DNA of 64,000 nt. Origin: Bacteroidota bacterium (GTDB lineage: Bacteria; Bacteroidota; Bacteroidia; Bacteroidales; JAAUTT01). Position 1 is the stretch's first letter, and each line of letters begins with the position of its first letter. The position numbers and the translations under genes were made by a program. The stretch covers positions 62,001 through 126,000 of the forward strand of contig JAUZOO010000008.1 in assembly GCA_030706405.1 (NCBI GenBank). Direction: 5' to 3'. Positions 38,601 through 45,920 of this stretch are shown here, piece after piece. The notes beneath the pieces were generated by a model. It did not search any database. It was not told where the DNA came from and worked only from the letters and a program-made list of their open reading frames with translations.

Positions 38601-38689
38601 TCGAAGAAATGCAACAGGAAATCGAAACTTACCTGAAAGTTGTGAACGATGAACACGAAGGGAGTTTGGTAAAGGCAAGCTGGGAATGA
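35609..38689 (+). CDS. sbcC: exonuclease subunit SbcC (Rad50-like SMC ATPase)
   Basis: 1026 residues. Walker A FGSVGCGKST lies near the N-terminus. Long coiled coils surround a central zinc hook CPLCGSEHHPN near residue 513. The C-terminal LSGGQTFQASLSLALALAD signature and FFFLDEGFGTLD Walker B complete the ATPase head. It tethers DNA and drives the SbcD nuclease. It is paired with sbcD in the usual order and is intact. Confidence 0.95.
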   Translation: MIPISLTIQGLYSYQTKQTIDFSKLTQAGLFGIFGSVGCGKSTILEAISFALFGESERLNARDNRNYNMMNLKSNELLIDFEFKTGGEQRYRFIVKGKRNSKRFDDVRTFDRLAYKLVNNDWQPIEVTSAGHITGLNYNNFHRTIIIPQGKFQEFLQLSAKDRTSMLQELFNLNRFELSGRVITLENQNNASMQHLRGQLQSIGEINPDDIAAKEKLLAEMEQNLLKLSDELLAKQKNEQEYERVKSLHLKIQEQKQRLTDLQKDQVSIETLEREVKEFETFIIAFKSDFDQLKSLETNRTKTTDELKAAETQHSVLKEEIRKAEDEFVITQTEFNQKEKLLQESEELLKLVDIRKLQSQNEELTTRSQKGKAMLDDKVLSITNNRQSQATLKEQTETIRKELPDMARLAAIREWFTNKNHGTTTIAESNTKIESLSKEVLAKKAEALRLPEAGGITLKLNEDTSIAALNAALSDIKNETELQKRKLDEDVFHLEIRNKLNDFVSSIEDGKPCPLCGSEHHPNVLNAQNVSDELSQTKNRHGELTKKLKKLADIEKDLVKLTAQVSSLESQLANETGHLKELTDKLREHEAKFTWSEFSPDNDSPLNAAFEKAGILTQELENKNNAQNGLSSRIETEEKEKEKYAKALEEFERQTVANNSQIILLNGQLSILNAVDYKEQPTETLTSKAETLKKQYETISLKYQQEDKRLSELKNQASALNGSIETNKKTLLSLTADLDVLNAQIADKLQASGNLSHDYVKSVLAKQLDTAGIKKRIETYRHELQTTLQLIAQTESELQGKIYDEMLHAEVKEQLATLSQQITGLNQELGRIKNEIQRQKTDLERYLKLKAELDQLELRGQDITEMKNLFRGNAFVNFISTVYLETLCKAANDRFYKLTRQKLSLELADDNSFEVRDFMNEGKLRNVKTLSGGQTFQASLSLALALADSIQKLSAGHENFFFLDEGFGTLDKDSLNIVFDTLKSLRRENRIVGVISHVEEMQQEIETYLKVVNDEHEGSLVKASWE

Positions 38690-38727
38690 ATAACGACCTT
38701 TAAAAAATAAACCATAAAAGACGGGAA

Positions 38728-38850
38728 GTGCCGTTAGGCACCAAATATGGGTAGAATAAAACACGATCGATAGGTTGTTCCGTCCCGGATGGGACGGAAT
38801 TTTGTCCACTTCCAATTTGTTACCCCTATTTAATCCCTAACGGGATTTCA
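38728..38850. repeat. REP-like palindromic module, copy A
   Basis: Successive palindromes GTGCCGTTAGGCAC, TCCCGGATGGGA and AATCCCTAACGGGATT are linked by ATGGGTAG and ACCCCTATTT. A module of the same plan lies at 48491-48615. No coding sequence is seen. It fills most of the gap between sbcC and ppnP. Confidence 0.6.
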
Positions 38851-38962
38851 ATTATAAAGCTTGCCGGTTACTTTGACCAATGGTTCTGTAAATGGGCTGA
38901 CAAAGAAAATTCCAAGGTTAATATTGATTGGGAAAACAATTTCACGGAGAAGGCAGAAATCC

Positions 38963-38970
38963 TATCTTTG
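38963..38970 (+). promoter_or_regulatory. Bacteroidota -7 box (TATCTTTG) for ppnP
   Basis: TATCTTTG lies 36 bp upstream of the ppnP ATG at 39007, matching TAnnTTTG. This supports the downstream start over an upstream in-frame ATG at 38968, which overlaps the box. Confidence 0.45.
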
Positions 38971-39006
38971 CGAAGAAAGAATAAAATCAATCTTAAAAAT
39001 ATCATC

Positions 39007-39288
39007 ATGTTTAAAACCAACGAATATTTTGACGGAAAAGTAAAGTCGATCGCCCTTGATTCGGCTGAAGGTACTGCTACAATTGGCGTTATGGCTGCCG
39101 GCGAATACGAATTCGGAACCTCAACCGTTGAGGTAATGACCGTTATTTCCGGTAAACTCACCATTTTATTGCCTGGCGAAACCGAATGGAAAGTATATAA
39201 GAAGTTCGAATCGTTTGTGGTTGCTAAAGACACCAAATTCAAAGTGAAAGCCGACGAAGACACCCCTTATCTTTGTCTTTACAAGTAA
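39007..39288 (+). CDS. ppnP: pyrimidine/purine nucleoside phosphorylase PpnP (DUF1255)
   Basis: 93 residues from the ATG at 39007, the standard length of this small cupin-like family. It begins MFKTNEYFDGKVKSIAL and ends with DTPYLCLYK. The conserved LPGETEWKVYKKFESFVV block is present. PpnP splits nucleosides with phosphate in the cytoplasm. The longer frame starting at 38968 includes promoter sequence and is rejected. A terminator follows at 39311. Confidence 0.92.
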   Translation: MFKTNEYFDGKVKSIALDSAEGTATIGVMAAGEYEFGTSTVEVMTVISGKLTILLPGETEWKVYKKFESFVVAKDTKFKVKADEDTPYLCLYK

Positions 39289-39310
39289 AACACTATCCCG
39301 TAAACCGGGC

Positions 39311-39355
39311 AAAAAGCTGTCATCTGTGAATAATTTTCGGTGACAGCTTTTTTTG
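39311..39355 (+). terminator. intrinsic terminator after ppnP, possibly bidirectional
   Basis: AAAAAGCTGTCA and TGACAGCTTTTTT arms flank a loop of about 18 bases, with T-runs on both strands. It lies between convergent ppnP and the beta-lactamase gene. Confidence 0.7.
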
Positions 39356-39419
39356 TACTCCGAAATTTAAAACTTCATCGAACCAACTACGGTTATGCAG
39401 TAATCGAAAAAAGTACGGT

Positions 39420-40238
39420 TTAGTTTATTATTTCCAGTTCCTTCAACAATTTCTTTGTCAACTGAACCTGAAAGTTATTCTTTAAATCCGCGTAGGAATT
39501 TACAATTACATTCATTGCAAATATTTTCATGCCCGAATCTGTTTCTATAAAACCAACATACCAACCTATTGCTTTATGATCCACACAAGTTCCACTACCC
39601 GTTTTCCCATATAATTTATATTCCGAGGTTGTTTCATTAAGCATGATATCCTTAACCGCCTGAATGTTATTATCAGTAATACCATTGAGCTTATAGAGGT
39701 ATAATCTTTTTAAGAAATCGATCTGTTCATTTATTGAAATTTGTAAGGAACCGCAAAGCCAAAAAGAATCTAATCCGCTGGAAATATCTTTATTTCCATA
39801 ATTTAAGTCGGTTACATATTTTTTCATCTTTTTTAAGCCTACATTTCTTGCTAATTCCTGGTAATCCCAAACACACGAATATTTAAAGGCCATTTTCAAA
39901 GATAAATCCTGATACCAGTGCTTAAAAGGCTCATTAGCTAATTTGGTAGAATCCTTGGGATGCATAATGCTATCGTATTTAAAAACAAACCCGGTATCAG
40001 GAATTACGCCGGATTGCAAACCTATCAGCGTATTCGGGATTTTAAATGTTGAACAGGGCGAAAACCGTTTATTACAATGTTCGGGATTATACCTGATGCA
40101 CTTGTTCGTATTTAAATCATAGATACTGACACCTCCCACAAATTGCCCAAAGCACGATTTGAGCTTAATAGTATCAATGTTTTGACCAAAAGAATAAACG
40201 GGGAAAAAGAACAGGCTATAAAAAAGGAAATTTCTCAT
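39420..40238 (-). CDS. class D beta-lactamase (OXA-like)
   Basis: 272 residues from the ATG at 40238. An upstream TTG is rejected. A signal peptide ends near residue 19. The class D motifs are all present: S63-T-F-K66 with nucleophile and carbamylatable lysine, S121-x-V123, Y147-G-N149, W160 in FWLCGSL and K212-T-G-S. It is a periplasmic enzyme opening penicillins and possibly other beta-lactams. BlaR-type sensors have a similar domain, but here no membrane sensor part is fused. It lies at the edge of an accessory region with an exporter and a cassette array, but is not itself followed by an attC-like site. Confidence 0.88.
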   Translation of the reverse strand: MRNFLFYSLFFFPVYSFGQNIDTIKLKSCFGQFVGGVSIYDLNTNKCIRYNPEHCNKRFSPCSTFKIPNTLIGLQSGVIPDTGFVFKYDSIMHPKDSTKLANEPFKHWYQDLSLKMAFKYSCVWDYQELARNVGLKKMKKYVTDLNYGNKDISSGLDSFWLCGSLQISINEQIDFLKRLYLYKLNGITDNNIQAVKDIMLNETTSEYKLYGKTGSGTCVDHKAIGWYVGFIETDSGMKIFAMNVIVNSYADLKNNFQVQLTKKLLKELEIIN

Positions 40239-40520
40239 AGGTTTTAAGTTTGCCAATAATACGAAAAAACCTCAAGTTAAGTTCCAATAATATAGCAATT
40301 TATAAATAAATGTTAGATGTTTTTAAAATGTCTGAATTTTAACTAATTGGAGACAATACTTAATCAGACCGTGAAGTATAAATAATCAAAATGAATAGCA
40401 GAGCCTGTTTATATATCATCCCGTCCTGCCTAAACCTTTTGAATGTGCATATTCCTCCGGTTGTTTACCGATTTTGTTTTATTCCGAGGGGTATTCGTTT
40501 GTTTACACTATCCCGATAAA

Positions 40521-41369
40521 TCAAAGATGAGTTCTGAAAGCTCTATCTACCAAAGAAACCACAAATACCGGTGGTAAACCCAATGCATTAATAACTTTTC
40601 CACAATTGTCCAATGCATTCAATTCATCTTGCAAATAATATTCTTTTACAGCAATGTCCAGTTTATTCAAATAGTTTTCAGCATCAATAATTAGTTTCGA
40701 AATTTCATTTTTATCACTTAATGGAGGAGTCCACGATGAAAGCAATATTTGGTAATCGTTGATTGATTTAAGTAATGATAATGATTTCTTTAAATCCGTA
40801 TAATTATCATAGGTAGGAATATCATTCGCCAAGGGTAATGAATCTGCTGTAAACAAAACCGAATCCTCCTTAAATAAAATACTGAACGACCCTTTTGAAT
40901 GACCTGGCGTATTTATTATGGAAATAGTAATACCCTTATCAAGTTCCAGATTTTCTCCTCCGGTTAAAAGATTGTCCAGTTTAACAGATTCGTCAACTAA
41001 ACTATAAAATCCAGGTACAGGCCTGTTTTTAAATTGTAAATCGATATTCTCAATCCAATCCTTTTCGAGTAAATGACCAATTACTTTACATCCTGTATCC
41101 ATTTTAATCTTTTTAGCCGATCCTATGTGGTCAGGATGTGAATGAGATAGAATCAACGTTTTTATTTCACCGATTTTTCTGTTATTTTTCTCAATGTAAT
41201 CATAGATTAACCGGTAACTATTCTTTACCCCGCTATCGATAACTGTAATAGATTCACCGAAAATAATCAATGAATTAACAAATCTTGGCAAGGATTTTTC
41301 CGGTGTAATTTGAACTGAAAAATCAATCTTTAATAAATGAATATTTTCTGTAATCTTCATGTTTATCAT
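40521..41369 (-). CDS. metallo-beta-lactamase-fold hydrolase
   Basis: 282 residues. An alternative ATG lies three codons downstream at 41360. The metal-binding HSHPDH motif, a later GHSKGSFSI histidine and an ADSLP aspartate fit the glyoxalase II-like group. It probably hydrolyses a thioester or lactone in the cytoplasm. It has no signal peptide, so it is not an obvious periplasmic beta-lactamase. The last residues are shortened relative to typical members, though no catalytic residue seems lost. Confidence 0.82.
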   Translation of the reverse strand: MINMKITENIHLLKIDFSVQITPEKSLPRFVNSLIIFGESITVIDSGVKNSYRLIYDYIEKNNRKIGEIKTLILSHSHPDHIGSAKKIKMDTGCKVIGHLLEKDWIENIDLQFKNRPVPGFYSLVDESVKLDNLLTGGENLELDKGITISIINTPGHSKGSFSILFKEDSVLFTADSLPLANDIPTYDNYTDLKKSLSLLKSINDYQILLSSWTPPLSDKNEISKLIIDAENYLNKLDIAVKEYYLQDELNALDNCGKVINALGLPPVFVVSLVDRAFRTHL

Positions 41370-41477
41370 TATTAAAATTATAATACACTTTATTATTCGC
41401 CGTAATCTTTAAGTCGTAATTTAATCTATTGCTGTTTCCTAATATCTATAATTAAACCAATCAGCAATATTTATGGG

Positions 41478-41530
41478 TTCAAGCGGCATTGCAACTTTTT
41501 TCATGAGCAATGGCAAGTAAATGCCGCTTA
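41478..41530. repeat. dispersed 52-bp palindromic element, copy 4 (inverted)
   Basis: TTCAAGCGGCATTGCAAC...AAATGCCGCTT is the reverse complement of copy 1 with a few changes. It lies between the metallo-hydrolase gene and the exporter gene. Confidence 0.75.
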
Positions 41531-41562
41531 TCGTTACTGTTTTGATTTCTATATTTTTCAGT

Positions 41563-41889
41563 TTAATGAGAAACAGCTTTTAGCCCTACAATAGAAACAA
41601 TTAAAGTAGTAAGGAAAAGTAATCGTAAAAAGGTTGTTGGTTCTTTAAACACAAAAATACCAACTAAAACTGTTCCGACCGCTCCAATTCCTGTCCACAC
41701 TGCATAAGCAGTTCCGATGGGCAAGGTTTGAGTAGCTTTAATTAAAAGGCCCATACTCACTGTAAGAGCAACAAGAAAACCTGCATACCATAAATACATT
41801 TCGTTTCCTATGGTAACTTTCGCTTTTCCTAAACAGAAAGCAAAAGCTACTTCAAATAATCCTGCTATAGCTAAAATAACCCAATTCAT
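41563..41889 (-). CDS. SMR family guanidinium exporter (Gdx/SugE type)
   Basis: 108 residues with four membrane helices. The essential glutamate is E13 in AGLFE, and TLPIGTAYAVWTGIGAVGT is the characteristic helix 3 segment of Gdx/SugE. It works as an antiparallel dimer in the inner membrane, exporting guanidinium or quaternary ammonium ions against protons. No guanidine riboswitch could be recognised upstream, where an attC-like repeat sits. SMR genes are frequent integron cargo, but this one lacks a repeat on its 3' side. Confidence 0.9.
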   Translation of the reverse strand: MNWVILAIAGLFEVAFAFCLGKAKVTIGNEMYLWYAGFLVALTVSMGLLIKATQTLPIGTAYAVWTGIGAVGTVLVGIFVFKEPTTFLRLLFLTTLIVSIVGLKAVSH

Positions 41890-41948
41890 TTTTTTGTTTT
41901 ATGTGCTTTTATTCTTGTTGTTAATTGTCCAATTGTTAATCTCATCAA

Positions 41949-42086
41949 TGGTGTACTGTCGGCGCTATGCGACGCTGGGGACATGTGGACGCAAACCTAT
42001 CAACCGATAAGAACTTTGATGCGGGCTACTACGCCTGAAATACCATTAAAACCGCTATGTTTTATGACCGTTTGTTAGCGGGCGTA
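41949..42086 (-). repeat. attC-like site R1
   Basis: GGCGCTATGCGACGCTGGGG and CGTTTGTTAGCG end blocks with GTGGACGC and TATCAACCG inside. The left half is closely similar to R3. It follows the 3' end of the gene at 42075-42686. Confidence 0.6.
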
Positions 42087-42686
42087 ATTTTTTATTGTTT
42101 TAATCATTATTATTCTAGTCAATAAAATATTGGTCAATATCAATATTAATCCTCCAATCAATACTATTATCCATAACATTGAACTTGTAACCTCAAAACT
42201 TAATCCTAATACATTTTGAATCATTCCAGCTGCTCCGTTATCATATATTGCCAAAAATCCTGACGAGACACAAACAAGAGTCATTATCAGACCTACGAAT
42301 ATTGACACTTGATTTATAAGTTTTGAGTGTTTTTCTGATTCTACTTTATTAAAACAAATCCTATTACCAAAATAGTATCCAGCTAACAATCCTAAGAAAG
42401 CATTGAAAACTGGAAGTCCCATAAAAAATCCATATACAAAAACATTATAAACTAAATAAATCATAGCTATTACCCAAATTGGCAAATTAAATCTACGATT
42501 AATCCAGCTTTTTAAAAATTTCAGGTCTATTAATCCACCGATTAATAATCCACTTACCAAATATATAAAAGGCCTGCTCTCGGACTTGTCAAACAATACC
42601 CAAATGGTTACTGACAATAATCCTATAGACAATGGAAATATGCTTCCAAGAATCAATCCACTAATTTTCTTTTCAATATTTCTCAT
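42075..42686 (-). CDS. membrane protein of unknown function, cassette gene
   Basis: About 203 residues from the ATG at 42686. A longer in-frame opening to 42800 runs through the attC-like repeat and is rejected. Five to six hydrophobic helices are visible (for example LVSGLLIGGLIDLKF and ILIVLIGGLILIL-like segments). No motif gives a function. It is the gene of the first unit of the cassette array, with R1 at its 3' end and R2 before its start. Confidence 0.7.
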   Translation of the reverse strand: MRNIEKKISGLILGSIFPLSIGLLSVTIWVLFDKSESRPFIYLVSGLLIGGLIDLKFLKSWINRRFNLPIWVIAMIYLVYNVFVYGFFMGLPVFNAFLGLLAGYYFGNRICFNKVESEKHSKLINQVSIFVGLIMTLVCVSSGFLAIYDNGAAGMIQNVLGLSFEVTSSMLWIIVLIGGLILILTNILLTRIIMIKTIKNYAR

Positions 42687-42707
42687 AAGTGCGATTTTTT
42701 GTATTAT

Positions 42708-42846
42708 GACCGCTAGCGATGAGAGTATGCAGCGGGCGGGCTTCGTGGCTACTTCACTATCAACCGTTACGGCCCTTACCAGCAAGCTCTGAACTTTCAA
42801 TCTGCTCTGAAACCCATCTGATGTATACCATGTGTTAGCGCCTGTA
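42708..42846 (-). repeat. attC-like site R2
   Basis: The most diverged repeat. It keeps GTATGCAGCG, CGTGGC, CACTATCAACCGTTAC and a GTGTTAGCG end in the same order as the other three. Confidence 0.5.
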
Positions 42847-42851
42847 CATTT

Positions 42852-43346
42852 TCAATTTGTTCCAATCGCATATATCATTAATGTTACCATTCCAAATATA
42901 AACAATACAATCATATATGATTTATCCGATTTGTTTGCTTTTCTATTCTCTAGTTTGGAAAATCGCAAATCAATACCTCCTCTGGCGACTAACAGAGGTA
43001 TAAACTCTTTCCCATAATTCAACCAATAAATTGCCCTAACTATCTGATAGTTCATAAAACTTAAAAATGGTAAAAGAGGAATCCAGGTGTCACTATTGAA
43101 TATGTAAATCTTTAGACATAGAATCATCCAAATCAATGAAAAATAGAAATTTCTAAATCTCAATCCAATTGGAGAAGAAAAAGTGAGATATGAAATCCCA
43201 AATGAAATTGTATATTGTATTCCATTCGAAGTTGAATAATCATTCGAAAAGAAAAAGTATATATCCGAGAAAACAACTAATCCTAATAAGATAATCAATA
43301 TTGTATAATCCCGTTTATTAAGTCTTGTAAATCTAAATCCTAACAT
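42852..43346 (-). CDS. small membrane protein of unknown function, cassette gene
   Basis: 164 residues with four probable membrane helices (LIILLGLVVFSDIYFFF, YFSLIWMILCLKIYIF and a C-terminal MIVLFIFGMVTLMIYAIG among them). No family was recognised. It is AT-rich, bounded by R2 on its 3' side and R3 upstream of its start, with only short untranslated gaps, as in a single-gene cassette. Confidence 0.7.
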   Translation of the reverse strand: MLGFRFTRLNKRDYTILIILLGLVVFSDIYFFFSNDYSTSNGIQYTISFGISYLTFSSPIGLRFRNFYFSLIWMILCLKIYIFNSDTWIPLLPFLSFMNYQIVRAIYWLNYGKEFIPLLVARGGIDLRFSKLENRKANKSDKSYMIVLFIFGMVTLMIYAIGTN

Positions 43347-43380
43347 AATAATTGTTTGTTGCGTTTTTTAGCATTGGTGG

Positions 43381-43513
43381 TAACGGTCGGGGCTATGCGA
43401 CGCTGGGGATGTCGTGGACGCGAACTTATCACCCGAGCAGAAAGCTTGCGAGCGAGAGCGAAGCACGCCTAACCACTTAAACCCAAGTGGCGTATGAGCC
43501 CCTGTTGTACGCT
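43381..43513 (-). repeat. attC-like site R3
   Basis: TAACGGTCGGGGCTATGCG (43381-43399) and CGTATGAGCCCCTGTTGTA (43491-43509) are the pairing ends, with one unpaired base in the longer arm. The centre contains GTCGTGGACGCGAACTTATC. Confidence 0.65.
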
Positions 43514-43546
43514 GGCCCTTTATTTTTCTATCATAACAAGAAACAA

Positions 43547-45739
43547 TCATTTCATTTTTAATTTAAAATGATTGTATTGTCTCGTTTTTTTAAATATATC
43601 TTCAAAACAATTTATAAAACTATCAACATCTATTTCCTCGACATTAAAAGTAAAATTTTCTCTATCAGAATGCGAATTTCTTTGAATAAATCTCACAAAT
43701 TTTCTATCTACAATATCTGATAGAGCATTATTTAAATTATCTTCTTCTTTTATAAATCCAAAATAAAACTCTAGAATATTACGCATAGCGTTTGGTAACA
43801 TCGCTTTATATCCACAATTATCTCTACAATCTTTAACAATACTCCAATACACATCATAATCAGTAAGAATTTCATCTCGTTTTGTTTCTACTACTATCGA
43901 ATTGTCTTCATTATCCTTTTTTACTCGATATGTATTAAAAATCTTGGCGTTCACGTTATCAATACTACTTAAACCTTCATTTAACTTATCTTCGATAGAT
44001 AAAATGTTGCCTCTAATTTCATAGAATAAATATAGATTATGTGTTAAAATAAATAATTGATTATAATTGCTTTGCTTTGTAAAAGTCAAAAATTCACTTC
44101 TTACAATCTGTGCAACTTCGAATACAATGTTATGAGATAGACTGGAAATAGGGTCATCAATCACAATTAATCTATTAGTACTAATCTCTTTTCCCTTATC
44201 AGTTGTGCCTTTACAAAGTTCTGTAAAGTAAAGAAATGAAATTATAGTCTTTTCACCTTCACTTAAAGACATGTAAATATTATTATCATCAACACTACCA
44301 TTCCGAACAATACGACAACTATCTTCTCCCCATTTCTTTAATTTAAAACTTGTAAATCCATTCTTAATTAACGAAGTGTTTATTGAATTTATTGAAGTAT
44401 AAATATCTGTGAGCTTTGCTTGGTTTTCTGCAATAATTCTATTTTGTTCGACAATGCTCTTTTTTAGTAATTCAGCAGTTTCTGAATATTGCTTTAATTC
44501 ATTTTCTATTTGAGTCTTTTTTAAAAGATAATTGCTAATATCTTCTTTATAAAAGGTTGTGTAATAATCCCAAAAATCTTTATTTAATTGTTTTTTCTCA
44601 TCACCTCTTTTGTCAATCTTTCTGTTGTAAGCCAAAATCTCTCGGTTTATTGAACCAACAGTTATAGAAAGTTCCTTGAACTTTTCTCTAAGTGATTTTA
44701 ATTCAATACTTTTACTTGGATTATTTATTTTTTCTGCAATTAATCTTAAATTTTCATTTAATAAATTTTCAAACTCTATTATTTTCAATTCTAAATTACT
44801 TCCTTTTGAGAATCCTTCATTTAAAAGTGGTTTTAGAGTACCAATAAAATCACTGAATTCATATTCATTAGACAATTCCCTTAAAGTTTCTTTGTTTTTT
44901 TCATATAACTCATCAAAATATAGATTTAAATCATTAAGAAACTGTTTTTTTAATGGCTCTTGACAAAAAGGACAAAGTCCCTTTTCATTTAGAAAAACTC
45001 GACCTTGGTTAACCCAATCGCTATTTTTTAATTCTTCAATTAGTTGTGTTAAACCATTATCCTTGTTCCCTTTTATCTGCTTTAACCAAATTGGATTTGA
45101 AATTATTTGCTCATAATGTTTTATTAAAGACAACTTTAATGTAGCCTTTTTTTCAAGGCTATTATTGAAAACAATATTACCTCTACTTTCCAAATCCTTC
45201 CAAAATCTGCCATCGGTAATACTTATTTCAACACGTCTTTCGTCAGTAAAATATTTAATAAATGCGTTTGCTAACTTTATACTGTCTCGTCTTAATCCTT
45301 CAATACAATTTAATAATGGAATAGTATCAGTATCTTTCTTAATATTCCAAAGTTTATCAACAATCGTATTCCAAGAGCGCTTTAATTCATTTTCTTTTTG
45401 TGGTATTTGTCCCTCGATATTTTTATCGGCATTACCGATTAAATTATCAATTTGATTTTGTAGTTCGTTCTTAGTATTATTAGCCTCTTTTATTTTATCC
45501 TTTGCATCCCCAGCATCTTTACCTATCGTAAATATTCCTTTTTGCTTATCTACGTTGCGAAAATTTTCTTCAATAAAATCTTCGTTATAAACAATAGCTC
45601 CAAAATCATTCTTTAAAACTCTTGAAATTGTTGTTTTACCAGAACCATTATAACCAAAGAAAAGATTAATCTTCTCTAAATTAGAAATACTCGTTTCTTT
45701 TTTAAAACTTGCAATTTTAGGAATATTCAAACTTTTCAT
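43547..45739 (-). CDS. RloC-like ATPase with putative anticodon nuclease domain
   Basis: 730 residues of the AAA_13/PrrC-RloC type. Walker A GYNGSGKT spans 29-36. A coiled-coil region carries a zinc hook C256-P-F-C259 followed by a second coil. The signature LSEGEKTIISFLYF and Walker B LIVIDDPISSL complete the ATPase. Near the C-terminus R653-x3-E657 and H690 have the same spacing pattern (Arg, Glu +4, His +37) as the PrrC anticodon-nuclease triad (Arg320, Glu324, His356). RloC proteins cut tRNA anticodons after DNA damage or phage attack and block phage growth. It lies alone in a cassette-like unit without restriction genes. Confidence 0.8.
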   Translation of the reverse strand: MKSLNIPKIASFKKETSISNLEKINLFFGYNGSGKTTISRVLKNDFGAIVYNEDFIEENFRNVDKQKGIFTIGKDAGDAKDKIKEANNTKNELQNQIDNLIGNADKNIEGQIPQKENELKRSWNTIVDKLWNIKKDTDTIPLLNCIEGLRRDSIKLANAFIKYFTDERRVEISITDGRFWKDLESRGNIVFNNSLEKKATLKLSLIKHYEQIISNPIWLKQIKGNKDNGLTQLIEELKNSDWVNQGRVFLNEKGLCPFCQEPLKKQFLNDLNLYFDELYEKNKETLRELSNEYEFSDFIGTLKPLLNEGFSKGSNLELKIIEFENLLNENLRLIAEKINNPSKSIELKSLREKFKELSITVGSINREILAYNRKIDKRGDEKKQLNKDFWDYYTTFYKEDISNYLLKKTQIENELKQYSETAELLKKSIVEQNRIIAENQAKLTDIYTSINSINTSLIKNGFTSFKLKKWGEDSCRIVRNGSVDDNNIYMSLSEGEKTIISFLYFTELCKGTTDKGKEISTNRLIVIDDPISSLSHNIVFEVAQIVRSEFLTFTKQSNYNQLFILTHNLYLFYEIRGNILSIEDKLNEGLSSIDNVNAKIFNTYRVKKDNEDNSIVVETKRDEILTDYDVYWSIVKDCRDNCGYKAMLPNAMRNILEFYFGFIKEEDNLNNALSDIVDRKFVRFIQRNSHSDRENFTFNVEEIDVDSFINCFEDIFKKTRQYNHFKLKMK

Positions 45740-45777
45740 ATCTAATTAGTTAAAGTTGGAAGGTCATTTCTTAGGCT

Positions 45778-45915
45778 TGCGTACAACGGTCGGGGCTATG
45801 CGACGAGCCGGAAAACGTGGACGCGAAACTATCCGCCGTTACGAAATTTGCCAGCGAAAACTGAGCTTGCAAATTGCAGTTAAACCCGCTTGGCGTATGA
45901 GCCCTTGTTGGCAAC
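45778..45915 (-). repeat. attC-like site R4
   Basis: GTACAACGGTCGGGGCTATGCG (45781-45802) and CGTATGAGCCCTTGTTGGC (45894-45912) are the inverted ends. ACAAC and GTTG are possible R-box parts. Inside are CGTGGACGCGAAACTATCCG and an internal AATTTGC / GCAAATT inverted pair. Confidence 0.65.
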
Positions 45916-45920
45916 AGTAT

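Noticed and set aside
41890-42090. Possible guanidine riboswitch upstream of the Gdx-type exporter
   Set aside because: The region is explained by the attC-like repeat, and no guanidine-riboswitch core could be recognised by eye.
42687-42800. N-terminal extension of the first cassette membrane protein
   Set aside because: The extension is encoded by the attC-like repeat and is hydrophilic before the first helix. The ATG at 42686 gives a normal membrane protein start.
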